A stretch of DNA of 64,000 nt from an uncultured Methanocorpusculum sp. (GTDB taxonomy: Archaea > Halobacteriota > Methanomicrobia > Methanomicrobiales > Methanocorpusculaceae), in the NCBI RefSeq assembly GCF_963667985.1, contig NZ_OY764081.1, positions 1,178,001 through 1,242,000 of the forward strand, written 5' to 3'. A program made the translations under genes and the position numbers. The notes beneath the pieces are model-generated. The model did not search any database. It saw nothing but the letters and a program-made list of their open reading frames with translations, and was not told where the DNA came from. The first letter of the stretch is position 1, and each line of letters starts with the position of its first letter. Shown one piece after another: positions 7,464 through 15,967 of the stretch.

Positions 7464-8960
7464 TTAGGTCCGCTCGTTACCGATCTCGTTAACGTATGCG
7501 TCAAAGGTATCGGTAACTTCTTTTGTGGGCGGTGCCGTGATCTTCGTAACGATGAAGATAGCAAGAACGCTTGCCGCTGCGCCGGGGATCATCTCATAGA
7601 TTCCGGTGGATGCTGCAAGGAACATATACCAGAGGAATGCCGTAACGCCTCCGACAAGAATGCCGGCAAGTGCTCCCTGCCAGTTCATTCTCTTCCAGAA
7701 GAGTCCAACGAGAATCACTGAACCAAACGTTGCTCCAAAACCTGCCCAGGCGAATGAAACGATGCCGAAGACGGAACTGGAGATATCAAGCGAGAGGAAG
7801 ATCGCGAATATTGCGACGACGAGAACCGTCACGCGGGAGAGCCAGAGTAAGGATTTCTGGGATGCTTTCTTGTTGATGAAGGTCTTGTAGAGATCCTGGG
7901 AAATTGCCGAGGAGGCAACAAGCATCTGACTTGATGCCGTGCTCATGATGGCTCCAAGGATACCGCAGTAAATAATACCTGCAAGGAAGCTTGCGAGCGT
8001 CTCTTTACTCATCTCGATAAAGACCGTCTCGGGGCTTGCAAGAGGTGTGCTGAAAAAGACCTGACCTAAAAGACCGATGAAGATTGCAGCCGCCAGCGTC
8101 AGAATGACCCAGATCATGGCAAATCTTCGTGCCTGCGGGATCTCGTCGGGATTTTTGATCGCCATGAATCTTGGAAGAATGTGCGGCTGACCAAAGTAAC
8201 CGAAAGACCAGGCAAGACCTGATACGACTACGAAGACGGAGATGAACTCTCCGGTGGACGGATCTTTAAAGAGGGAAAGCATGTCCGGGTTGAGGGCGGC
8301 CACGGATGCTCCGCCAGTCCCAAACATGCTGAGAATTGCGACGATCGGGACGACGATCAGAGCGAAAAGCATCAGCATTCCCTGAATTGAATCCGTCAGA
8401 CATACGGCTTTGAATCCTCCTGTGAAGGTATATAAGACAACAATCGCTGCACAAACGAGCATAGCCCATGTGTAGTCAACGCCGAAGATGGCGTTGAAGA
8501 GTTTTCCACCGGCAACGAACTGTGCTGCAGTGTAAACTACAAAGAAGACGATGATGAAAACCGATGAAAGTGCCGAGATGTATGCTTTTTTGTCGCCGAA
8601 CCGGTTGACAAAGAACTCAGGAAGAGTGAGCGAGTCTTTTGCTTTGTGCGTGTAGATCCGCAGACGTTTTGCAACCAGTTTCCAGTTCAGATAGGTACCT
8701 ATCGCAAGACCGATCGCGGTCCATCCGGCCGACGAGAGGCCCGATACATACGCAAGACCGGGCAGACCTAAAAGAAGCCAGCCGCTCATATCCGATGCTT
8801 CGGCCGAAAGCGCCGTAACCCATCGGTGAAGACCTCTGCCTCCAAGGATGTAATCGCCAACGGTCTTGTTCTTCCTCATATAGAAGAAGCCTATGTAGAT
8901 CATTACGCTGAAATAGACGATAAATGCAGCAATGATCCCAATTAAATTCCAGTCTACCAC
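7464..8960 (-). CDS. putP: Sodium/solute symporter, probably sodium/proline (PutP type)
   Basis: 498 residues with about thirteen membrane segments, a member of the SSS family. Features of PutP are the early GGRGLHRWVTALSAEASDMS block (Ala/Ser sodium-site region), TFTGGFKAVCLTDSIQG in the middle and GILGAIMSTASSQMLVASSA later. The GTG at 8960 is chosen because AGGGAG stands about nine bases before it and the protein then starts MVDWNLIGIIAAF, as family members do; an in-frame ATG at 9017 has no such site. It should import proline or a related compound with sodium, for osmotic adaptation or nitrogen supply. Confidence 0.88.
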   Translation of the reverse strand: MVDWNLIGIIAAFIVYFSVMIYIGFFYMRKNKTVGDYILGGRGLHRWVTALSAEASDMSGWLLLGLPGLAYVSGLSSAGWTAIGLAIGTYLNWKLVAKRLRIYTHKAKDSLTLPEFFVNRFGDKKAYISALSSVFIIVFFVVYTAAQFVAGGKLFNAIFGVDYTWAMLVCAAIVVLYTFTGGFKAVCLTDSIQGMLMLFALIVVPIVAILSMFGTGGASVAALNPDMLSLFKDPSTGEFISVFVVVSGLAWSFGYFGQPHILPRFMAIKNPDEIPQARRFAMIWVILTLAAAIFIGLLGQVFFSTPLASPETVFIEMSKETLASFLAGIIYCGILGAIMSTASSQMLVASSAISQDLYKTFINKKASQKSLLWLSRVTVLVVAIFAIFLSLDISSSVFGIVSFAWAGFGATFGSVILVGLFWKRMNWQGALAGILVGGVTAFLWYMFLAASTGIYEMIPGAAASVLAIFIVTKITAPPTKEVTDTFDAYVNEIGNERT

Positions 8961-9083
8961 AAGAATATACTCCCTATTTTGGATCTTCGACCCACACCAA
9001 AGGTGATGAAAACCCAATTAGATACGAGATATTAGTTAAGTTCCCATAATATTTATGTAATATGAATCAACAGATTAGGTGAT

Positions 9084-9278
9084 ATGATCGAAGAAATGAC
9101 AAAAGAACGGGCATACAGCATCCTCGGGCTCCCAATGGATGCGGATTTTTCCACAGCGTCGCTTGCATTCCGAAATCTTCGCGATAAATATCACCCGGAT
9201 ACCAACCCCAGGATGCGCAGGGAATATACCGAAGTCGTTGCCGCGTTCGAATACCTTCAGCGCATGTTTTCAGACTGA
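9084..9278 (+). CDS. Stand-alone J-domain protein
   Basis: 64 residues, just a J-domain: helix I/II with RAYSILGLP and SLAFRNLRDKY, then the diagnostic HPD (YHPDTNPRM) and a closing helix. J-domains stimulate the ATPase of Hsp70 (DnaK). There is no Gly/Phe region, zinc finger or client-binding domain, so it is not DnaJ itself but a small accessory co-chaperone, perhaps acting on one special client. It stands alone, divergent from the symporter. Confidence 0.85.
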   Translation: MIEEMTKERAYSILGLPMDADFSTASLAFRNLRDKYHPDTNPRMRREYTEVVAAFEYLQRMFSD

Positions 9279-9389
9279 ACGGTCCCTCTCAAAACATACG
9301 AAAATACGCAAAAAATAGAAAAAAATATGAGCCTATCTCTCTGAGTGAGAACGGCGTTTTCTTCAATCAGCAGGGCATTATCGCACCGC

Positions 9390-9420
9390 GCGGTCTGGGG
9401 TATATATACTCCCGCGTTGT
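9390..9420 (+). promoter_or_regulatory. Palindromic TATA region ahead of the CorA gene
   Basis: In the 271-bp gap between the J-domain gene and the CorA gene, GGGGTATATATACTCCC forms an inverted repeat with one mismatch around a TATA box. It is more than 100 bp from the CorA start, so a long leader or a separate small transcript would be implied. I saw no known magnesium riboswitch in the gap; this is a weak call. Confidence 0.3.
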
Positions 9421-9549
9421 ATTATTGATTGTAAACCCCCGGGATGAGGCTTCTGACTGTACCCTTTCGGTTTGGTCCTTCAAAAGTCCACCCACTTTTC
9501 TCAGGAATCATTTATTATATCTCTGTCCCCTATGAATCACTAACAGATC

Positions 9550-10495
9550 ATGATCGAGATATACTCCTCCGTAAATGAGAGCAGACTCCCGGTCAAACAG
9601 GACAGCATCACGAAAGGCTGCTGGATCCGTCTCATCAGTCCAACGGATGAGGAGGTGTCGTATGTTTGTCAGGAACTCTCTATCGACAGAGACGATCTTA
9701 CGATTCTTTTGGACGAAGAGGAGCGTCCGCGTGTCGAACATGATACGAACGCCTCCCTCATCCTCATCGATACGCCGTATTTCCTAACTGAGGAAGATGT
9801 CGAGTCGTATACCACCATTCCGGCAGGTTTCGTTCTTTTGCCCGACTGCCTCATAAGTATCTCGCTTCGGAAAAACCCGATCCTCGACCAGTTCGCATCC
9901 GGGAAGGTCAAGAATTTTTCAACAGAGAACCGCGTCAAATTCATTCTGCTGTTTCTCTACAGAAATGCGGATCTTTTTGTACAAATCCTTCGAAGGATCG
10001 ACAAGAGGACGAGTGAAATCGAGAAGACCCTGAAAAAATCCACGAAGAATGAAGAGATTTTCCAGATGCTCGCCCTCTCCAAGTCTCTCGTCTATATTAT
10101 CAATTCACTTAAAGGAAACGAATCCGTTCTGGAAAAAACTTTCCAAACTCCAGATTCCGGCAGGGGTCGTAAATGAAGAGGACCGGGATCTTCTTGACGA
10201 TGTCATCATCGAAAACCATCAGGCTCTGGATATGGCACAGACTTATTCCGAGACGATATCAAGTACTATGGGAGCCTTTGCCTCGATCATCAACAACAAT
10301 GTGAACTTTATCATGAAACTCTTCACCTGTTTTGCGGCCATCATGGCAATTCCGATGGTCGTTGCAGGCTTTTTCGGGATGAACGTTCCGGTCCCTATGA
10401 CCGCGTATCCGCTCGCCTTCGTCTTAATCGTGTGCGCCTCCCTCGGCCTATCGGGACTCCTGATCTTTGTGATGTTCAAAAAAAGGATCCTCTAA
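9550..10495 (+). pseudogene. corA: CorA-type magnesium transporter with a frameshift
   Basis: The N-terminal cytoplasmic domain and the long helix are in one frame (9550 to TAA-type stop at 10176); the rest, including both membrane helices, is in the next frame. The break is at a run of six A in GGAAAAAACTTTCC near 10130-10140: with five A the frame continues as NESVLEKLSKLQIPAGVVNE, as expected for the family. The signature GMN is present in GFFGMNVP at the end of TM1, and TM2 follows with a basic tail (FKKRIL). As it stands the first product lacks the pore. It could be a true pseudogene, a slippage-controlled gene, or a sequence error. Convergent, overlapping the methyltransferase gene by four bases. 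Confidence 0.82.
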
Positions 10496-11175
10496 ACCTG
10501 AAACACGAAGCAGCTCCAGTCCATGAATTCCCTGCCGTAGGCAAGGTATTCATCCTGGATATACCGGAGATATTCATCCATATTTTCAGATACCGCATTC
10601 TGCCAGATCGCCGATTCATACCGGTCCCAGTCGTCGGATGATGCCGAGATCATGCCGGTGAGGGTGAATCCCAGTTCCCTTGCCGTGGAAGTAAGTTCGA
10701 ACGCGGTCGGGACCTCGCCCCATTCTCTCGCAAACTCCGGCGGGACCATCGTTTTTTTCCAGACTCGATCCCCGATAACAAGACAGCCCCCCTCTTTTAC
10801 CTGTCCGGCGAGCTGTTCAAGAGCCGCTTCGGCACCTCCGAAGATGAATGCCGTGCCAAAGGCGCAGACCGCATCAAACGATTCATCCGGGATATATGCG
10901 GCGCCATCTCCTTCGATCACCGTAATCCCGGTTCCCTCCAGAAGATTTCTTGCGCGGGAAGCCGACTCTTTCTGCAGTTCGATGCCGGTTCCAACGATCC
11001 CAAACTCCTTATGCCATAGATCTAAGAGGGTTCCGTTCCCGCATCCGACATCCAGCACCGACATTCCCGGTTTGAGATTGGCATACTTCCCCGCAAGGAT
11101 CAGCTTTGTTTCGGAAACAGGATTCATAATTTTCAGATTACTCTGGGTACGCTTTCCAATTTCATCATCATCCAT
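10492..11175 (-). CDS. Class I SAM-dependent methyltransferase
   Basis: 227 residues. The SAM-binding loop is LDVGCGNGT (about residues 42-50), followed by the acidic residue at the end of the second strand (IELQ) and a GDGAAYIPDESFDAVCAFG stretch as motif II/III. The C-terminal half is a substrate cap with Trp-rich segments (VWKKTMVPPEFAREWGEVP). The target cannot be read from the sequence; the closest type is the small-molecule methyltransferase group. Its 3' end overlaps the CorA gene by four bases, convergent. Confidence 0.8.
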   Translation of the reverse strand: MDDDEIGKRTQSNLKIMNPVSETKLILAGKYANLKPGMSVLDVGCGNGTLLDLWHKEFGIVGTGIELQKESASRARNLLEGTGITVIEGDGAAYIPDESFDAVCAFGTAFIFGGAEAALEQLAGQVKEGGCLVIGDRVWKKTMVPPEFAREWGEVPTAFELTSTARELGFTLTGMISASSDDWDRYESAIWQNAVSENMDEYLRYIQDEYLAYGREFMDWSCFVFQV

Positions 11176-11229
11176 GACACAATAATGGTTGTCAAGCGTT
11201 AAAGCAGTCTTGCACAGATATCTTTGTGC

Positions 11230-11243
11230 ATTACTAAAGTAAT
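11230..11243 (+). promoter_or_regulatory. Inverted repeat ahead of the EamA transporter
   Basis: ATTACT-AA-AGTAAT is an exact inverted repeat with a two-base centre, followed by an AT-rich TATA-like stretch (ATGCATAATTTATTATAG, about 11262-11279). It lies between the divergent methyltransferase and transporter genes and is a plausible operator. Confidence 0.45.
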
Positions 11244-11313
11244 TTGTACTTATTGCAAAATATGCATAATTTATTATAGATTCTTCAGCCTAATTTATGG
11301 AAAGGAGTCTTCT

Positions 11314-12279
11314 GTGGATCTGAAAAAATTATCAAACTCGGTTGTCTTTTGCTCGCTTCTGGTGCTTCTGGCATCCTGTTCGTATGCAATCCTTTCAACT
11401 ATCGTAACGCTCGCCGTAATGAACGGTTTTGGAATTCCGGTTGTTCTGGTCGGTAAATTCTTCTACGGCTGGATCATTCTTCTCGTTCTTGTAGCTCTTG
11501 TCTGGTTCATCTATCAGAGAAAGCAGCCGAAGCACAAACCAAGCTCTCTTCCGCTTTGGAAACGTGTTGTAACTCTCATCATCACCGGTATCGTGATGGC
11601 TCTTGTGACGGTCTGTTACTTCCTTTCGCTTGGATATCTGCCGATCTCCCTTGCCGTTGTATTACTCTTCCAGTATTCCTGGATCGGTGTGGTCATCGAG
11701 GCGGTCACCAGAAGAAAACTTCCGTCGAGAAACAAGGTTATCGCCTGTCTGGTCATCCTTGTAGGTACGATCCTTGCAGGAGGCATCATCGGTTCTGGTC
11801 TCTCGCTTACCGAGATGAACCCGGCAGGTATCGCTCTTGGTCTCCTTGCGGCATTCTTCTACGCTCTATTTGTCTATCTGAGCGGCAGAGTCAGCCCGGA
11901 ACTTCCGCCGATGAACCGCAGCTTCTTTATCGCTACCGCCGGTATGCTCTTTGTTCTGCTGTTCGTTGGAACGGTCTACGGCGGAGCTTCGGTCATCGAA
12001 GGAATCACGAATGTGAACGCTCTCGCCTACAGTATTCCGCTTGGTCTGTTTGGTATCGCGATCCCGATCTTCTTCCTTGCAGTCGGTGCTCCCAAAGTCA
12101 GTACCGGTATGGCGACCATCCTGAACTCGGCTGAACTTCCGGTCGAGGTCCTTGCAGCCGCAGTGATCATTCTCGAACCGGTCGCCGCACTTCGCTGGGT
12201 CGGCGTCATCATCATTCTTCTGGGTATCGCTCTTCCGTACATCCTTGAAAGAAGGATTACCAGCGGTCTGGAAGCGTAA
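11314..12279 (+). CDS. EamA/DMT-family transporter
   Basis: 321 residues with ten membrane segments in two homologous halves, the layout of drug/metabolite transporters (RhaT/EamA). The start is taken as GTG 11314 because AAAGGAG lies seven bases upstream and the protein then begins with the short charged MDLKKLSNS; an upstream in-frame ATG (11224) would add 30 residues with four cysteines and has no ribosome site. The family exports or imports amino acids, sugars or other metabolites; no substrate can be named. Confidence 0.82.
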   Translation: MDLKKLSNSVVFCSLLVLLASCSYAILSTIVTLAVMNGFGIPVVLVGKFFYGWIILLVLVALVWFIYQRKQPKHKPSSLPLWKRVVTLIITGIVMALVTVCYFLSLGYLPISLAVVLLFQYSWIGVVIEAVTRRKLPSRNKVIACLVILVGTILAGGIIGSGLSLTEMNPAGIALGLLAAFFYALFVYLSGRVSPELPPMNRSFFIATAGMLFVLLFVGTVYGGASVIEGITNVNALAYSIPLGLFGIAIPIFFLAVGAPKVSTGMATILNSAELPVEVLAAAVIILEPVAALRWVGVIIILLGIALPYILERRITSGLEA

Positions 12280-12380
12280 AACCATCCAAAAAATATTTCA
12301 TATCTTTTTTTGCCAGCTTTTTCAAAGGAAGGGTCTTCTATCCCTATAGTTTTATTGCCCCGAATGCAACACTGATTATC

Positions 12381-13562
12381 ATGAGAAAACTGCATATGAT
12401 CCTGTTAGGGATGGCGCTGGTTTTTCTGCTTTTCTCTGCAGGAGTCTCAGCCGATCTGCCCACCATCTCAACACTTTCATGTGATGGGATCACCGCCGGT
12501 TCATGTACGTTTCAGGGAAACTTACAGAAAAACGGCGGCTTCGATGTAACCGACGTTGGATTCGTCTACGGAACCTCGCCTTCGGACCTTGCATTTACGG
12601 TATCTGAGGGATACCGAGGTCATTCGTACGGAAAGTATAGTACCGCCGTTTCGGGACTTGCTGCCGGAACTACCTATTATTACAGAGCTTACGCAGTAAA
12701 TCAAGAAGGTACTGCCTACGGGCCTGTAATGAGTTTTACAACCACGTCTGCGGGCCCTGGTCCGTTCAGCATCTCGGCACCGTATCAAAATCAGAACTGC
12801 GTTCTGAATGACGGAAACTGCGTGAATGCTCAGTGGAGTGCTGCACCGGGAGCCGCTGGATACCGGGTCACGCTGAGGGATATGACGACGAATATGCTGT
12901 GCTTCAGTAATCTGGAGCTTGGGAATGCCACGTCGTATGCCATTCCATCGGAGAATCTCACCGCCGGTCACGAGTACTGCTTATCGATTTGTGCGTATTC
13001 CAATGCGGGAGACACGTGTCAGGAACGATACTTCTCTGTTCAGGCCGCGAACGGCGTGACGGCGACTCCTGTGGGATCGGCGAACCAATACGCGAATCAG
13101 TATCAAAATGCCCGGATACTGGATATTATCGCTGAAAGCGAACTTGTGCCAGGACAAGCCCACGACACTTCAGGTCTTTCGACGTACAGATACACGTTTA
13201 CCGTCAGGACCAATCCCGATGCCGACCAGGTCTGTCTTTATCTCTATAACGGGACCAACAGCAGTCTGATCGGTGTTAACTCCACCTACGCTGTGATCGG
13301 TTCACCCATTCAGATGCGTGAATTCACGTTTACCCGGACAATGCTTTGGGAAGAGGCACAGAATATGAATACCGAGGCCTGCATCTATTACGATGGTCAA
13401 CCGATCAGAGACAGGGACGGGGCCTATAAGGTCATTGCCGTTTCTGCACCAGGTCAGGGAAATACCTCTACCATCGGCAATACGAATCAGTTTATGGACC
13501 AGATCATGAATTTCTTTAGGAATATGTTTTCCTGGAACTTCGGCGGATCGTCCGGCAACTGA
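12381..13562 (+). CDS. Secreted surface protein with fibronectin-III-like domains
   Basis: 393 residues beginning with a signal peptide (basic MRKLH, then a hydrophobic core, cleavage after GVSA near residue 24). Residues about 28-120 form a Fn3-like domain with the end LAAGTTYYYRAYAVNQEGTA; residues about 130-225 form a second one ending in a cysteine-containing version (GHEYCLSICAYSNAG). A third domain (about 240-355) is beta-rich and acidic. Cysteines occur in pairs in the second domain and may form disulfides. The Asn/Gln-rich tail has no membrane anchor or sorting signal that I recognise. It probably is an adhesin-like or S-layer-associated protein. Confidence 0.75.
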   Translation: MRKLHMILLGMALVFLLFSAGVSADLPTISTLSCDGITAGSCTFQGNLQKNGGFDVTDVGFVYGTSPSDLAFTVSEGYRGHSYGKYSTAVSGLAAGTTYYYRAYAVNQEGTAYGPVMSFTTTSAGPGPFSISAPYQNQNCVLNDGNCVNAQWSAAPGAAGYRVTLRDMTTNMLCFSNLELGNATSYAIPSENLTAGHEYCLSICAYSNAGDTCQERYFSVQAANGVTATPVGSANQYANQYQNARILDIIAESELVPGQAHDTSGLSTYRYTFTVRTNPDADQVCLYLYNGTNSSLIGVNSTYAVIGSPIQMREFTFTRTMLWEEAQNMNTEACIYYDGQPIRDRDGAYKVIAVSAPGQGNTSTIGNTNQFMDQIMNFFRNMFSWNFGGSSGN

Positions 13563-13870
13563 TCCAAAACCACATTCTCTTTTTTTGCCGATCCGATATT
13601 CACAAGCTGTGTTTTAGTGTTTTCCGGCTAGCGGTTTTTAGTATGCGCAAGCCCTTTCCCTCTCAGAAAAGGTCGTTGGAATTACACAATATTTCTTTCA
13701 AACCCCTCAAGCACACTATTCATTGATCCCAACTTTACTTGCCTGAAACCTAAGATTTACCTGAATAAAACCCTAAAAATGACATTTTACTTGTTAAATC
13801 AGCAAATAAATTTGTATTTAATTATAGTAAATAAAATAGTTTATAATCTTCAGCATCCTGACGTAAGGGT
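13563..13870 (+). other. Gene-free stretch before thiC
   Basis: 308 bp without a gene. A small CCG-GCTAG-CGG hairpin with T-rich flank (about 13625-13640) may end transcription of the surface protein gene. The last 80 bp are very AT-rich with TATA-like sequences (for example TAGTTTATAATC near 13847) that could be the thiC promoter. I looked for a thiamine-pyrophosphate riboswitch and did not see its conserved CUGAGA and ACCUGA blocks in the proper arrangement. Confidence 0.5.
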
Positions 13871-15154
13871 ATGACAATCGTTGAAGATGCAAAAAAGGGC
13901 CTCATCACTGAAGAGATGAAGGTCGTGGCAAAATCCGAAGGGGTCACCGAGGATTTCATTCGTCGGGGGATCGCCGGCGGTCATATCGTCATCCCGATGA
14001 CGCCCTACCGGAAAGTGAAACTCTGCGGTATCGGCTCAGGGCTTCGCACAAAAGTGAATGCATCGATTGGTACCTCGTCAGATATCGTGAATGTGGAAGA
14101 GGAGCTGGAAAAGGCACGCCAGGCAGAACTCGCCGGGGCAGATTCTTTGATGGAACTTTCGACAGGCGGGGACTTCCTCGATATTCGCCGCCGGGTCTGT
14201 GAACAGTCGAATCTTTCCGTCGGATCCGTCCCGCTCTATCAGGCATTTATCGAAGCCGCCAGAAACAAAGGAGGCGTCGTCTTTATGGATGAAGACGATC
14301 TCTTCAAGATCACCGAGCAGCAGGCAAAACTCGGTACGAATTTTATGGCGATCCACACAGGGATAAACTACGAGACTGTGAAGAGACTGAAAAACCAGGG
14401 CAGACACGGCGGGCTTGTCTCACGTGGCGGGGCATTCATGACGGCATGGATGCTGCACAACGAAATGGAGAATCCCCTGTACCGCAGGTTCGACTACCTT
14501 GTCGAGATCTTAAAAGAGCACGAAGTCACCCTTTCCTTTGGAAACGGCATGCGGGCCGGTGCCTGTCATGACGCCACGGACCGTGCCGCGATCCAGGAAC
14601 TGTTGATCAACGCCGAACTTGCCGATCAGGCACACAACGCCGGTGTTCAGTGTATTCTCGAAGGTCCGGGCCATATCCCGCTCGATGAGATCAAAACCAA
14701 TGTCCAGCTGGAAAAACGGGTCACCAACAACAAGCCTTTCTATATGCTCGGCCCGCTTGTAACGGATATCGCTCCGGGATACGACGACCGCGTTGCCGCT
14801 ATCGGGGCCTCCGTCTCGTCCGCCGCAGGTGCCGATTTCATCTGTTATGTAACCCCGGCCGAACATCTCGCTCTTCCGACCCCCGAAGAAGTGTATGAGG
14901 GAGTTATGAGTTCACGCATCGCGGCCCACGTCGGCGATATGGTGAAACTTCCAAAGACCCGCGAGGCCGATCTTGAGATGGGACACGCCCGCCGTGACCT
15001 CGACTGGGAACGCCAGTATGCCGTATCGATCAATGCCGAAAAGGCACGCTGCATCAGAAATTCCCGCATGCCGGCAGACTCCGATGCCTGCACGATGTGC
15101 GGCGACTTCTGTGCGATCAAGATCGTCCAGAAGACGTTTAATTTCACCTCCTAA
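13871..15154 (+). CDS. thiC: Phosphomethylpyrimidine synthase ThiC (short archaeal form)
   Basis: 427 residues. ThiC rearranges 5-aminoimidazole ribotide into hydroxymethylpyrimidine phosphate for thiamine, using SAM and a 4Fe-4S cluster. Family blocks seen are [10 protein letters not shown], a [11 protein letters not shown] segment, ECPG-like [23 protein letters not shown] and the CYVTPAEHL block. The C-terminal cluster motif reads CTMCGDFC, that is C-x2-C-x3-C, one residue shorter than the C-x2-C-x4-C of bacterial ThiC. The bacterial N-terminal extension is absent, as usual for archaea. The 3' end is overlapped by the frame of a convergent TetR gene. Confidence 0.93.
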   Translation: MTIVEDAKKGLITEEMKVVAKSEGVTEDFIRRGIAGGHIVIPMTPYRKVKLCGIGSGLRTKVNASIGTSSDIVNVEEELEKARQAELAGADSLMELSTGGDFLDIRRRVCEQSNLSVGSVPLYQAFIEAARNKGGVVFMDEDDLFKITEQQAKLGTNFMAIHTGINYETVKRLKNQGRHGGLVSRGGAFMTAWMLHNEMENPLYRRFDYLVEILKEHEVTLSFGNGMRAGACHDATDRAAIQELLINAELADQAHNAGVQCILEGPGHIPLDEIKTNVQLEKRVTNNKPFYMLGPLVTDIAPGYDDRVAAIGASVSSAAGADFICYVTPAEHLALPTPEEVYEGVMSSRIAAHVGDMVKLPKTREADLEMGHARRDLDWERQYAVSINAEKARCIRNSRMPADSDACTMCGDFCAIKIVQKTFNFTS

Positions 15155-15802
15155 CCTTTTTTTTTCATCTTTCATCAAGTCAAATCTCATTCTTGCACCG
15201 TTGAGCTGATCCGCAATCAGCCGTTCCATATATTCGACGATCATTTCCGGAGTCATATTCATCTCCCCTAATATCCAGTTCTCAACCATGCCGGCAAAAA
15301 CCATTGTATAAAAATGCGTCAAATATTCTCTATAACTCTCTAAATTCGAAATATTTTCTCCATACATCAACCTAATCTCCCGATCATCTCCCATAGAATC
15401 CCACATATTTTCTCCATACATCAAAATAATCTCTCGAACGGCTCCCTCTAAATCCTCCATAAATAACTCCTTCAGTGATGCACGGCTGAGGGAATTCAGC
15501 GTACACAAACACACCTCCTGATTTTCCGAGATATAATTGAAAAGCTGCAGAATCTTATCCTGCCAGCAAGATGCCATATCACCCTGTATCAGCAGACTCT
15601 CCATCTCTTCTTCATACATCCACTGTACCAGAGCATACACATCCCTAAAATGATAATAAAATGTCTGGCGGTGGATCCCGCATCCTTCAACGATTTCCTG
15701 AACGGTGATTTTATGCAGGGGTTTTTGCTTCATCAGTTTTTTCAGGGATGCCGTCAGCATCTTTTTGGTGATATTGCTTTGGAGAGCCGCGTCTTTTGAC
15801 AT
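14912..15802 (-). CDS. TetR-family regulator with a tail running into thiC
   Basis: The N-terminal third is a TetR helix-turn-helix of the DhaS-like type: [20 protein letters not shown], then [19 protein letters not shown]. The middle is a helical ligand domain with an internal duplication of MYGEN. A usual member would end near 15170, but no stop is met until 14912, so the last ~80 residues are encoded opposite the thiC 3' end. I suspect that the original stop was lost. The start is uncertain: ATGs at 15874, 15814 and 15802 are possible; a TATA-like GGTTATATTTAATG around 15850-15865 on this strand would place the transcript start just before 15814/15802. It probably controls the divergent MMPL exporter operon and itself. 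Confidence 0.75.
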   Translation of the reverse strand: MSKDAALQSNITKKMLTASLKKLMKQKPLHKITVQEIVEGCGIHRQTFYYHFRDVYALVQWMYEEEMESLLIQGDMASCWQDKILQLFNYISENQEVCLCTLNSLSRASLKELFMEDLEGAVREIILMYGENMWDSMGDDREIRLMYGENISNLESYREYLTHFYTMVFAGMVENWILGEMNMTPEMIVEYMERLIADQLNGARMRFDLMKDEKKRLGGEIKRLLDDLDRTEVAAHRAGIGVCRHAGISDAACLFGIDRYGILAFPVEVTAGVSHLKIGLAGLWKFHHIADVGRDA

Positions 15803-15819
15803 GTGTATATACATATGTC
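15798..15819 (-). promoter_or_regulatory. 22-bp near-perfect palindrome at the TetR start
   Basis: On the minus strand GACATATGTAT followed by ATACACATGTC, one mismatch over 11+11 bp. It covers the likely translation start and sits downstream of the regulator's TATA box, a place where binding would block the regulator's own transcription. A second short inverted repeat GACA-CC-TGTC lies at 15877-15886 nearer to the exporter. Confidence 0.55.
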
Positions 15820-15967
15820 TTGCCTGTTCCTCATAAACTCTTTTCAAATAAGATACCATTAAATATAACCTCATTAGACACCTGTCGCATTTTGTCGAAA
15901 ATTCAAGATGTTTATCACAAATTCAGGGAGACATATTCAGACAACCGGTTAAACGGCTGCTTTTCCT

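Noticed and set aside
13563..13870. Thiamine-pyrophosphate riboswitch before thiC
   Set aside because: The conserved sequence blocks of that riboswitch could not be found on the plus strand.
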